Shown here: piece by piece, positions 34,582 to 42,547 of the stretch | How the letters are laid out: the number at the start of each line of letters is the position of its first letter | Numbering within the stretch: position 1 is the stretch's first letter | Assembly (NCBI RefSeq): GCF_001612805.1 | Contig: NZ_BDBD01000024.1 | Coordinates: 1-64,000, forward strand | Length of the DNA stretch: 64,000 nt | DNA from: Nocardia coubleae NBRC 108252 | GTDB taxonomy: Bacteria > Actinomycetota > Actinomycetes > Mycobacteriales > Mycobacteriaceae | Direction: 5' to 3' | The notes under the pieces: model-generated | What the model saw: the letters and a program-made list of their open reading frames with translations, nothing else | What the model was told of the DNA's origin: nothing | Databases searched by the model: none | Program-made: the position numbers and the translations under genes

Positions 34582-36042
34582 TCAGTCGAGGAAGTAGGCG
34601 AGAGCCTTCTCATCGGAATCCAGGATCTCGTCCGCTGCCACACCGAGTTCTATCGCCAGCTGGATCGATCCGGTCAGCGCAACCTGGATGTCGGGCGAGA
34701 AGGCTCGTTCGAGCAACCCGAGATAGTCCGACATGCCCTGGTCCAGCTTCGCCAGTACCTCCCGGTACTCGGCGGCGAGCTGCTCGTCTAGGAAGCGCTG
34801 CTCGTCGAGGTAGCGCTCGATCAGCGCCGCCTCACGCTTGGACAGCGACGACGCCACAGCCTTGTACATCACGGTGCCGACCGTGGTGCCGATGACCGCA
34901 CCGAGAACAGGAATCGGGATGGTCGCCTGGCCGACGAACGACGACAGCGCGCGCACAGCGGCCTCCAACGCCACCAGCTCGGCGTTCTCGATGAACTCCA
35001 GTTCGTCGATCTCGTTCCGGCGCAGCTTGTTCGCTTGCTCTGCGATACCGAAGGAAGCGGTGACGATCGAACTCGCGACAGCGGCGGAGGTAGCGGTGAA
35101 ATTCGTGAGCGCGTAGATACTCAGTCCTCGGACACCGCCCTTGCCGAAGCCCCCGCCGGCTTCGCCTGCGATATCGGCCCAGTCCTGCCCACTGAAATCA
35201 TTGAGCCGCTTACCTTCCCGGCGTCTGGCGACCACGGCCAGCACGAAGGCGGTCCCGCCCGCGAGCGTGGCGGCAGTCAGGCCCGCCGTCGCGCCTTCTC
35301 GCAAGTTGGGCAGGCTCTGCTGGTAGGCAACGTCGCGCGCGGACTGGTCTGTGGCGAGAAGCGATTCCTTCTCTGCCGCCATCGTCGAGGTGTAGGCATC
35401 GCGCTGTACGTCGCCGTATTCGAGCGTCGAGGGTTCGAGCGAATCGAGGCCGACCGATCTGTCCTGGAAGAACGATTGAACCCGCTGCCAGTCTCTGAAC
35501 GACGGTCCGTCGCCACTGCGTGACAGCTCTCGGCTCGCCTCCTCGGGCGACAACGAATGCAGCCGCTGGACCACCTCGAAGAAATCGCGGGGGATCTGAT
35601 ATTTCCCGCCGTTGCGCACGTAGTCGGGATACTTCTGAAGGTGTTCGGCGATCGCACCCAGTGCGAAGCGACCGCCTGCCGCGACGAATTTCTGCTGAAT
35701 CTCCACGGTGCCGCGCATCAGGTCAACGGGTCCGTTGTCGTTCACCCACCGATAAATGGGCTCCTGGCCCATGATCTGCTGCCGCGCGTTGCCGATGCCG
35801 ACCTCCGCGACCTCGGCGATGAAGCCGTGCATGCCGTGTAGGCCACCCCGGTTGGCGGCGACCACCTCGAAGTCGATTTTCCTGATGGCCTCATCGATGC
35901 TGGTGAGCGCGTCCCGAAGGTGTACGTCCTGCCGGCTCAGCGCTCCGAGAAAGTTGTCGATGCGGAGCTGATTGAGATAGTTCACCCAGGAGGCGACCGC
36001 CTGCTCCTGGACACTCGTCACGAGCTCGACTGTTTCACTCAC
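34582..36042 (-). CDS. Unknown membrane-active protein, second gene of a coupled pair
   Basis: A 486-residue protein I cannot name. Residues 60-125 hold a strikingly conserved-looking block: GLHGMHGFIAEVAEVGIGNA, then YRWVNDNGPVDLMRG and IQQKFVAAGG. Residues 150-245 are polar and helical. Hydrophobic Gly/Ala segments are at about 250-272 (GLTAATLAGGTAFVLAVV), 303-333 and 365-398 (IPVLGAVIGTTVGTVMYKA), separated by charged helices. The last 85 residues are a charged helical, probably coiled-coil end. There is no signal peptide. The layout resembles proteins that insert helical hairpins into membranes. Its start overlaps the end of the upstream gene by 8 nt, so the pair is translationally coupled. 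Divergent to the NADAR gene. Confidence 0.7.
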   Translation of the reverse strand: MSETVELVTSVQEQAVASWVNYLNQLRIDNFLGALSRQDVHLRDALTSIDEAIRKIDFEVVAANRGGLHGMHGFIAEVAEVGIGNARQQIMGQEPIYRWVNDNGPVDLMRGTVEIQQKFVAAGGRFALGAIAEHLQKYPDYVRNGGKYQIPRDFFEVVQRLHSLSPEEASRELSRSGDGPSFRDWQRVQSFFQDRSVGLDSLEPSTLEYGDVQRDAYTSTMAAEKESLLATDQSARDVAYQQSLPNLREGATAGLTAATLAGGTAFVLAVVARRREGKRLNDFSGQDWADIAGEAGGGFGKGGVRGLSIYALTNFTATSAAVASSIVTASFGIAEQANKLRRNEIDELEFIENAELVALEAAVRALSSFVGQATIPIPVLGAVIGTTVGTVMYKAVASSLSKREAALIERYLDEQRFLDEQLAAEYREVLAKLDQGMSDYLGLLERAFSPDIQVALTGSIQLAIELGVAADEILDSDEKALAYFLD

Positions 36043-37027
36043 TGTCGGTGTCCTGTTCGACGCGTCGGCTCAGCATGGCCGCGCACGACTTCGTGTTGTT
36101 CACCAAGGCTGCGAGTTCCATCCGTTCGGCGGATGAGAGCGCGCGAAAATCGGCGCGGAAGTGCGCCAGAGATTCTCCGTAGCCTTTCACCAGTCCTTCA
36201 CGAAGCAAGATCGTCCGTTGGAGGAGGTCGTCGATCTGAGCATCCATGCCTTTGACGAGGACGGTGTTTCGCTTGATCGCGGTCAGCGCTTCCTGTTTCG
36301 CCTCTCTGTTCTCGAACTTCTTCTTCGCGAACAGGGCGATCGACGCGAGCAGGGTAGCGCCCGCGATAGTCCAGCCGATCGGGCCGGCGAGCGCGAGCAG
36401 TGTGGTGCCCGCGGCCGTGCCTCCCCCACCGGCGGCCAGTGCGCCGCCACCGAGCCACGCCAGCGCTGCCTGACTGGCCGCCGCACCGGAAAGCGTCGAG
36501 ATCGCGGTGCCGGTCGACGCTGTCCCGAACGTGGTGGCAACCCAGATCGCCACGGACGGCGCGAGTCCCGCCACTGCGGTTCCCGCAGCGAACCCCGCAC
36601 CGGCGCCTGCCGCCGACAGCCGCGCCGCTTCCAGCTCCTTCTGCGCGAACTCCTCCGCATCGAGGAACCTCGTCCGGTGCACTTCGATCTCCTCGAAGTC
36701 GGTGCCGAACGACTTCGGGGTGTTGGCGATGCTGTTCACCAACTGCTCGACCAGCTCGATCAGATCCGTCGAACGTTCGCGCTGACGCAGTAGCGACAGA
36801 CCCCTGTCGGCCATGGAGGTGAAGACGTCGTTGTATTCGGCCACAGCCATTTCGTAGGGGTCCGCCTTCTTGACGGTCAGCTTTTCGACGCGTCCCCTGG
36901 CAGCTTCCTTGACGCTGCCGACCTGCCCGACGAACTGTGTCGACGCGGTCCGCGCGACCTTGCCGAGGCCGTCGACGGTCCTGCCGATGCCCTCCTTGGT
37001 GTTGCCCACGTTGAGCTGGTCGACCAT
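36035..37027 (-). CDS. Unknown glycine-rich membrane protein, first gene of a coupled pair
   Basis: A 330-residue protein. Residues 1-135 are charged and helical (coiled-coil-like, KLTVKKADPYEMAVAEYNDV). Residues 138-234 form a long Gly/Ala-rich hydrophobic region: STGTAISTLSGAAASQAALA, then WLGGGALAAGGGGTAAGTTL and GPIGWTIAGATLLASIALF. Residues 235-330 are again charged and helical. The GAAA-ALAWLGGGALAAGGGG stretch recalls a motif seen in many uncharacterised bacterial proteins (from memory, not checked). No signal peptide. ATG at 37027 is the start, and a divergent promoter is shared with the NADAR gene. Its end overlaps the next gene by 8 nt, so the two proteins are likely made in fixed ratio and may act together. 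Confidence 0.72.
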   Translation of the reverse strand: MVDQLNVGNTKEGIGRTVDGLGKVARTASTQFVGQVGSVKEAARGRVEKLTVKKADPYEMAVAEYNDVFTSMADRGLSLLRQRERSTDLIELVEQLVNSIANTPKSFGTDFEEIEVHRTRFLDAEEFAQKELEAARLSAAGAGAGFAAGTAVAGLAPSVAIWVATTFGTASTGTAISTLSGAAASQAALAWLGGGALAAGGGGTAAGTTLLALAGPIGWTIAGATLLASIALFAKKKFENREAKQEALTAIKRNTVLVKGMDAQIDDLLQRTILLREGLVKGYGESLAHFRADFRALSSAERMELAALVNNTKSCAAMLSRRVEQDTDSE

Positions 37028-37173
37028 CGCGTCCTCCGAAATCAGTGTGCCTTACCCACTTCGGGAGGATATAGACATGGTGTGACAAGTTGCACAGAAA
37101 CCCATGCCCCAACGAGAGGGTGCGTCCATCGGTGGGCTGAGGGCCCCGGTGCGGACGGACTACGCTGAGCCGC

Positions 37174-38280
37174 ATGGGTCGGGGTAATCGGACATATCGG
37201 GTTGTCGACGGGCAGCGGATCGAGGGCACTTGGCGGCCGATCTTCATCCGCAACGGTGGCAGCTATTACCTCACCGACCTGAAGATTTACGCCGACGGCG
37301 CGATCGACTGCTGGGGCATGGTCGATCTCGACGGGCTGCGCGACAAACTCGCGAGCGGGTGGATCGCGACCACCATCGAGCCGGGTGCCCGTGCTTCGGC
37401 CCACGACCTCGCCGGTTGGCAGTTTCTCGAACCGCAGATGTGGATCAACCCGGACGACTTCGTTGTTCAGGTCGCCGACGCGATCGACCGGCTCAACGAT
37501 CGACCTGATTCGACCGGTCGCTGCCGCCGGCTGATCGCGGATTACGTGAGCAGCCGCGAGGAGGCCGACCGCCGTGCGCTGGCCGAGGCGTACCTGAAGA
37601 TCCCGGAGTCGGACCGGCGTTACGCACTCGGCGACATGGACTATAAGGATCGGCCCCTACGGGTGATCTGCACCCCCGTCGATGAGCCGATGATCGGCGG
37701 CGGCGAGATCGTCACCGCAAAGATGCGGGAGGCAGCGTTCGCCTATTTCATGGAACGCGAACAGTCCGAGGCAAGGTGGGCGAAACAGCGAGTGACGGAC
37801 GAGCCGGAAGGTGGCCGATCCGGCCCGATCACGTTGAGCCATGTCGTGTATCCGCAAGGCTGGCCGGAAGACGCCGGGCTTTCGGTGCTGCGCAACGAGT
37901 TTCCCGCGCCGATCAATTACGCCGACCAGCTCTATCCCACAGTCGTGCACGCATATTGGGCTCTGTCCACGCAAGAACCGGACATCGCTGAACAGATTCG
38001 GCAGGCCGAGCGCCCCTTCGATGCCAAAAAGGTCGCCGGGTCAGGCACGCGACACTCCGGATGGTCGGTGAGGCGGGCCGCCGTCATGGCCGCGCTTCTT
38101 CGCGCGAAGTTCGCTCGATACCCCGTACTGGCTGAGCAGCTCATCGCCACCGGTGACAGCCCCATCTACTACCAAGAATTCGACGCCACGTACTGGGGGA
38201 CAGAGGGTTCGGATGGAGCCAACTGGATTGGTCGACTCCTGGAACTGGTGCGCGCTGAATTGGCCTATGCCCGCAGCTGA
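37174..38280 (+). CDS. DUF7638-NADAR fusion protein (predicted ADP-ribosyl hydrolase-type domain)
   Basis: A 368-residue protein. Residues 1-95 match the DUF7638 pattern (GTWRPIFIRNGGSYYLTDLK, then YADGAIDCWGMVDLDGL). Residues about 205-368 are a NADAR (YbiA/DUF1768-like) domain: LRNEFPAPINYADQLYPTVV, then HAYWAL, AAVMAALLRAKFARYPVLAE, LIATGDSPIYY, TYWG and the final GANWIGRLLELVRAELA. NADAR domains hydrolyse N-glycosidic bonds in ADP-ribose-linked or riboflavin-pathway compounds, and some reverse ADP-ribosylation of guanine in DNA. Residues 95-205 join the two domains. It is divergent from the coupled membrane pair and is followed by an ankyrin gene 122 nt downstream. The context suggests conflict or defence; that is inference. 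Confidence 0.82.
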   Translation: MGRGNRTYRVVDGQRIEGTWRPIFIRNGGSYYLTDLKIYADGAIDCWGMVDLDGLRDKLASGWIATTIEPGARASAHDLAGWQFLEPQMWINPDDFVVQVADAIDRLNDRPDSTGRCRRLIADYVSSREEADRRALAEAYLKIPESDRRYALGDMDYKDRPLRVICTPVDEPMIGGGEIVTAKMREAAFAYFMEREQSEARWAKQRVTDEPEGGRSGPITLSHVVYPQGWPEDAGLSVLRNEFPAPINYADQLYPTVVHAYWALSTQEPDIAEQIRQAERPFDAKKVAGSGTRHSGWSVRRAAVMAALLRAKFARYPVLAEQLIATGDSPIYYQEFDATYWGTEGSDGANWIGRLLELVRAELAYARS

Positions 38281-38402
38281 GTAGCTCGTCCAACAGGGCC
38301 TTTCGTGGGTATCGCGACGCCGTGTGCCACCGCTACACGGATGTCATCACCTCACAACGGGCGGCGGTCGGGCCAGATGCATTCTGACCCCGGGTAGAGA
38401 AG

Positions 38403-38858
38403 ATGAAAGGTCTGGCTGTGTTGCGGAAACCCAAGCAGCAAGGCGCCCATCGGGATCGCACGGGCCGCACCGAGTTGCATTACGCTGCGGCTGATGCCGA
38501 TGGGGGATGCGCCCCGGCAATCAAGCAGATGCTCGCCCAGGGCGGTGACCCGAACGATCGTGACCACGCCGGGCTGACTCCTCTGCATTTTGCCGCCCAG
38601 TACGGCGGAATCGATACCGTGACAATGCTGTTGGATGCAGGCGCGGACCCGAATGCACAGGACGACAAGGGCGATACCCCCTTGTTCTATGCGTTCCGCA
38701 GTCCCTGGAGTACGACGGAAGTCGTACGCCTACTCAGAGACCGTGGAGCCGATGCCGGCATCGCGAACCACCGTGGTCAGTCCCCGCTGTGGTTGATCGG
38801 AATGATCTCCAACAAGCCCGAGATCCGTTCACTGTTCGTCGACGATGACGAAGTGTAG
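38403..38858 (+). CDS. Ankyrin-repeat protein
   Basis: A 151-residue protein made almost wholly of ankyrin repeats. Repeat 1 is GRTELHYAAADADGGCAPAI, repeat 2 is GLTPLHFAAQYGGIDTVTML, repeat 3 is KGDTPLFYAFRSPWSTTEVV and a partial fourth starts RGQSPLWLIG. DAGADPNAQDD and RDRGADAGIANH are the typical loops. Ankyrin proteins bind partner proteins, and small ones are often immunity proteins in bacterial toxin systems. It lacks a signal peptide, so it is cytoplasmic. It follows the NADAR gene in the same direction and could belong to the same unit. ATG at 38403 is the likely start. Confidence 0.88.
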   Translation: MKGLAVLRKPKQQGAHRDRTGRTELHYAAADADGGCAPAIKQMLAQGGDPNDRDHAGLTPLHFAAQYGGIDTVTMLLDAGADPNAQDDKGDTPLFYAFRSPWSTTEVVRLLRDRGADAGIANHRGQSPLWLIGMISNKPEIRSLFVDDDEV

Positions 38859-39162
38859 AAACAACGCGAGGTCGACGACCCACCACCTTGCTCCAGCGCA
38901 GCATCATAATGCTCCCCGGCCTACAGCTAGTCCATCTCGACTGCGTACGCCGCCATCTCTGATCGAAATAGCGATCATGAGGCGCAGAAGATGATCCGTT
39001 CAGCGATCACCGCAATCAACCTACGAACTGCGTGCTCCATGTCAGCACCGGCGTCAGCTGAGCGTCAGGTCCGTGTCAGCGAGGGCCGACAAAGTGTGTT
39101 CATCGAACAAGGCGGTCCTACTCCGAAGGAGCTGGACCACAACGGATTACGAGGAGCACATC
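38859..39162. other. Intergenic region, no gene
   Basis: About 300 nt with no supported gene. Near 39045-39085 the sequence GTCAG recurs four times in a short span (GTCAGCTGAGCGTCAGGTCC, then GTGTCAGC), which may be a promoter or operator patch for the next gene. Lower GC than the core. Confidence 0.45.
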
Positions 39163-39561
39163 ATGAACGCCACCATCACCCTGACCGACCAGGACAAGAC
39201 TACCCTTCGCACCGCCGCGTACGGGGCCGTCGCGTTGATCGCTGCCGCGGGTGCTCCGCACAAGGCTGTTTCGCACGGCACTATCGCGCTCACCTCCGCG
39301 ACCGGACTGGTCGGTCATGTCCTGTCGGCGAAGTCCCGTGATATCCGCCTGCCGGGCAAGACTGTCGCCGAACTCGCCGACACCGTGTTGCCCAGCCTCA
39401 CCGCCGCCGTGGTTGCGCTCGCCGCTTGCCCCGCCGAGGCAGCCAACTTCCGCGATACCGTGCTGATCGCGATCGAGCCGGCCACTCACGCCGCCAAGGG
39501 TGCTCCGCTCCCGGCGGTGACCGCGATGGCCGCCAAGATCGCGGGCGCGCTCGAGGTCTGA
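39163..39561 (+). CDS. Hypothetical Ala-rich helical protein
   Basis: A 132-residue protein of unknown function. It is mainly helical: TITLTDQDKTTLRTAAYGAV is followed by a weakly hydrophobic stretch (ALIAAAGAPHKAVSHGTIAL), a central SAKSRDIRLPGKTVAELADT, and an Ala-rich C-terminus (LPAVTAMAAKIAGALEV). There is no signal peptide. ATG at 39163 is firmly set by GAGGAG 8 nt upstream. Similar small proteins occur in actinobacteria as I recall, without known role. It is followed by a hairpin. It may be independent of the ankyrin gene, from which it is 300 nt away. Confidence 0.7.
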   Translation: MNATITLTDQDKTTLRTAAYGAVALIAAAGAPHKAVSHGTIALTSATGLVGHVLSAKSRDIRLPGKTVAELADTVLPSLTAAVVALAACPAEAANFRDTVLIAIEPATHAAKGAPLPAVTAMAAKIAGALEV

Positions 39562-39592
39562 GCATCGGCTCAACCGGATACTGAGAGCAATT

Positions 39593-39626
39593 GCGGCGCC
39601 CCTGATCTCACGATCCGGGGCGCCGC
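39593..39626 (+). terminator. Terminator hairpin
   Basis: A perfect 10-bp stem GCGGCGCCCC / GGGGCGCCGC (39593-39602 with 39617-39626), 14-nt loop, located 31 nt after the stop of the preceding gene. Weak U-tract. Confidence 0.55.
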
Positions 39627-39771
39627 TGTGCTGCCTATGAACCCGACGACAATGCCGAAGGTCCATCACGGTCGATTTCCGCGCCCAGGAAATGCGCACT
39701 CATCGGAAACGTTTGCACCACATCCGGTTTCGGCGGGCCGGGGTAGGTGTAGCACACCCCCGATTACGGAA

Positions 39772-40332
39772 CTATGAGTTCCGCAATGCGTCGACCGCAA
39801 CGATGCGCTCCGCGGTGGGAGCGTGATCAGGGTCGGCGAGCCACTGACTGGCCACACCCACGAGCAGCGCGAAGTAGTGAGAGCCGACCGCATCGATGGC
39901 ATCGGCATCAGCGGTGTCGAGGTCGAGCCCCCCGAAGGCGCGGGCAAGGATGCGGCGGGCCGCGCGCTGCCCGGTGGCGATCATCGCCCTGATCTCCTCG
40001 TCGTGACGGGCGGCCGACACCGACTCGAAGTTCACGTACCACAGCGCCCGGTGCTCGTTGATCGACGCGATGATGCGTTCCCACCTGGCCGCGTTGCCCG
40101 CCGGACCGGATGGATCCACGCCGTCGAGCGCCGCGAAAAGTACGTCACCCCATTCCCGGTTGAGGTCGTGCAACGTCTCGGTGAGCAGGCGCTCCTTGGA
40201 GCCGAAGTGGTAGTTGATCGACGCCTGGTTGGCCCCCGACGCCTTGACCAGCTCGCGGACGGTCGTGTTCGCGTAGCCCAGCGAGAGCAGACAGTCACGT
40301 GCCGCCTGCCGGAGCTTGTCTCGATTGCTCAT
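39772..40332 (-). CDS. TetR-family repressor of the adjacent ABC transporter
   Basis: A 186-residue TetR protein. The DNA-binding domain is at the N-terminus (RDKLRQAARDCLLSLGYANT, VRELVKASGANQASINYHFG, SKERLL). The C-terminal part is a compact ligand domain. It is divergent from a MacB-type ABC exporter operon, with two palindromes in the gap, so it most likely represses that operon and itself. The inducer is unknown. Confidence 0.9.
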   Translation of the reverse strand: MSNRDKLRQAARDCLLSLGYANTTVRELVKASGANQASINYHFGSKERLLTETLHDLNREWGDVLFAALDGVDPSGPAGNAARWERIIASINEHRALWYVNFESVSAARHDEEIRAMIATGQRAARRILARAFGGLDLDTADADAIDAVGSHYFALLVGVASQWLADPDHAPTAERIVAVDALRNS

Positions 40333-40348
40333 GTCCCGATAGTATATA

Positions 40349-40373
40349 TAAACGTTCGTTTACAACGATCGTT
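40349..40373. promoter_or_regulatory. Tandem candidate TetR operators
   Basis: TAAACG-TT-CGTTTA (40349-40362) and AACGATCGTT (40364-40373) lie side by side in the AT-rich divergent gap, and the second continues as CGTTTA. The shared AACG/CGTT half-sites suggest two adjacent binding sites. Confidence 0.75.
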
Positions 40374-40402
40374 TAGAACAGTCGTTCACATGGAGGAATC
40401 CC

Positions 40403-41176
40403 ATGCACGCCACAACTTCGGCCCCGCCAGTGCTGTCACTGCGCGGACTGCGCCGCGAATACCCCGGTGAGAGCGGGTCGGTCCACGCGCTGCGCGGTGT
40501 CGACCTCGACCTCGCGCCCGGTTCGTTCACGGCCGTCATGGGCCCCTCGGGCTCGGGCAAAACCACACTCCTGCACTGCGCGGCCGGACTACAGCCACCC
40601 ACCTCGGGGCGCATCACCTTCGGCGGCCAGGCGCTGAACGCCCTCGACCAGACCGAGCTGGCGAAACTGCGTCGCCGCCGGATCGGTTTCGTCTTCCAGT
40701 CGTTCAATCTGCTGCCCGCACTGTCGACCATCGACAATGTGGAGCTGCCGCTGCGCCTGGACGGACGACGCCCCGACCGCGACCGCACCCGCGCGCTCCT
40801 GGCCCACGTCGGTCTCGGCGAGCGCGCCGATCACCGGCCCGACCAGCTCTCCGGGGGCCAACGCCAGCGCGTCGCGATCGCCCGTGCGCTGATCACCGAC
40901 CCGGAGGTGGTGTTCGCCGACGAGCCGACCGGCGCACTCGACATCCGTAGCGCCCGTGACGTTCTCACCCTGCTGCGCCGCCTGGCCGACCAGGGTCAGA
41001 CCATCATCATGGTCACCCACGACCCGGTTGCCGCGTCGTACTCCGACGAGGTCTTGTTCCTCGCCGACGGCGCCCTCGTCGACCGCCTCGCGCGACCGAC
41101 GGCGGGCGATGTCGCGAACCGGATGGCCGTGCTGGTCGAATCCGCCGAACGCGGCTCGAACGCGTGGTCGCGATGA
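40403..41176 (+). CDS. ABC transporter ATP-binding protein (MacB/LolD type)
   Basis: A 257-residue ATPase. Walker A is GPSGSGKTT, the Q-loop is FVFQSFNLLPALSTIDNVEL (typical of the MacB/LolD/FtsE group), the signature is LSGGQRQRVAIARAL, Walker B is VVFADEPTGALD and the switch is VTHDPVAAS. It energises the FtsX-like membrane protein encoded next. The genes overlap by 4 nt. ATG at 40403 follows ACATGGAGGAATCCC with AGGAGG-like spacing. Likely controlled by the divergent TetR. Confidence 0.93.
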   Translation: MHATTSAPPVLSLRGLRREYPGESGSVHALRGVDLDLAPGSFTAVMGPSGSGKTTLLHCAAGLQPPTSGRITFGGQALNALDQTELAKLRRRRIGFVFQSFNLLPALSTIDNVELPLRLDGRRPDRDRTRALLAHVGLGERADHRPDQLSGGQRQRVAIARALITDPEVVFADEPTGALDIRSARDVLTLLRRLADQGQTIIMVTHDPVAASYSDEVLFLADGALVDRLARPTAGDVANRMAVLVESAERGSNAWSR

Positions 41177-42489
41177 TGCGCCTGGCCGCGCGCTCGTTCG
41201 CGCACCACCGAACCTCCGCCGTCGCCACCGGGCTCGTCGCGGCCGCCGGAACCGCGCTGGTCACCGCCATGGCTGGGCTGTTGGGCACCGGACTTTCCGC
41301 CGCCGAGGGCGACCGCGATTTTCTCGTGCAGTTCCCGCTCATCCTCGGCGGCTGGGTACTGGCGATCGTCCTGTTCGCCATGATCTCCACGATCGGGGTG
41401 GCACTGCACGGCAGGACGAACGAGATCGCGGGCATCCGTCTCATCGGCGCCACGCCGTCGCAGATACGCCGGATGGTCGCCGGTGAGACCGCCATCGTGG
41501 CGAGCATCGCCGCCGTGCCGGGTCTGCTCGGCGGACAACTGCTCGGCGCGGGCCTGCTCGCGGGAATCCGCAGCGCGGACCTGGTCGATGACACCACCGG
41601 TTACTCACCCGGCGTGGCGCTCCCCTCGATCGCGACCGTGCTGATGCTGGGTGCGGCCGTCGCCGCCGCCTGGCTCGGCAGCCGCACCATCGCCGCCCGC
41701 AGCCCCATCGAAGATCCCACTCCGGCGCGGATGCGCGGTGGTGCGACGCGCATCCGCCGGATCGCGGCAGGTGCGGCGCTCGCGGCCGGTCTGGGATCGT
41801 CGACGGCCGTACTCGCGGTCGATGCGGACGACATCCTGACCACCGCGCTCACCGGTCCGGCGTGTGTCCTCGCGGCCGTCGGGTCCGGACTGCTCGCACC
41901 GGAGCTGATCCGTGCGGCGCACCGCGTGAGCGCCAAGGTCCCGGCCCTGCGCTCAGGTCCGGCCGGGCACCTCATCGCACTGAATCTCGCCACCGCACCG
42001 GAACGGATACGTCCCGCGGTCACCTTCCTGACCCTGTTCATCGGGGTCGCCGCGGGCACCCTGTCCATGCAGAGCATCGAGAGCAGTTACGGCGCTGGAG
42101 GCAGCGAGGGGGAACTGATGGCCACCATCAACTACCTGGTGGTATTCCTCATCGCCGCGTTCATGGCAATCGCCTTGTCCAACAATCTGATTGCCTCCAT
42201 CGCCCGCCGCCACCCGGAGTTCGCCACCATGCACCTCATCGGCGCGACGGCGAGCCAGTCACAGCGGATGCTCATCGGCGAGGCCGCCGCAGCCGTCATC
42301 ATCAGCGCTGTCACCGGTGCGTTCGGAGCGTTCGTCACCACCGTCCCGTTCGCGATCGTGAAGACCGGTGATCCGCTCGCCGCGTTCGCACCAGTGCCCT
42401 ATGCGCTCGCCGTCGTGCTCGGTGCGGGCACAACGGTCGGGGTGACCGCGGCGGCAGGCCGTCGAGCAGTTCGAGCAGCTGCGGCGTAA
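41173..42489 (+). CDS. FtsX-like ABC transporter permease
   Basis: A 438-residue membrane protein with two FtsX-type modules. Module 1 contains LAIVLFAMISTIGVALHGRT and EIAGIRLIGATPSQIRRMVA. Module 2 contains LVVFLIAAFMAIALSNNLIA and EFATMHLIGATASQSQRMLI; both carry the LIGAT motif of this family. Such MacB-type mechanotransmission pumps move lipids, peptides or antibiotics. ATG at 41173 overlaps the ATPase stop (ATGA); GTG at 41164 is an alternative. A hairpin follows the stop. Confidence 0.9.
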   Translation: MMRLAARSFAHHRTSAVATGLVAAAGTALVTAMAGLLGTGLSAAEGDRDFLVQFPLILGGWVLAIVLFAMISTIGVALHGRTNEIAGIRLIGATPSQIRRMVAGETAIVASIAAVPGLLGGQLLGAGLLAGIRSADLVDDTTGYSPGVALPSIATVLMLGAAVAAAWLGSRTIAARSPIEDPTPARMRGGATRIRRIAAGAALAAGLGSSTAVLAVDADDILTTALTGPACVLAAVGSGLLAPELIRAAHRVSAKVPALRSGPAGHLIALNLATAPERIRPAVTFLTLFIGVAAGTLSMQSIESSYGAGGSEGELMATINYLVVFLIAAFMAIALSNNLIASIARRHPEFATMHLIGATASQSQRMLIGEAAAAVIISAVTGAFGAFVTTVPFAIVKTGDPLAAFAPVPYALAVVLGAGTTVGVTAAAGRRAVRAAAA

Positions 42490-42506
42490 CAGCGACAAAC
42501 CCGTCG

Positions 42507-42535
42507 GCCGACCGGATAGGCGTCAACCGGTCGGC
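42507..42535. terminator. Terminator hairpin between convergent genes
   Basis: A perfect 9-bp stem GCCGACCGG / CCGGTCGGC (42507-42515 with 42527-42535), 11-nt loop. It lies between the FtsX-like permease gene and the convergent hydrolase gene. No U-tract. Confidence 0.5.
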
Positions 42536-42547
42536 TCGACGCTTTCG

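Noticed and set aside
34176..39600. Integrated phage or transposon as the source of the accessory region
   Set aside because: No integrase, transposase, terminal repeats or att-like duplications at the flanking tRNA were seen.
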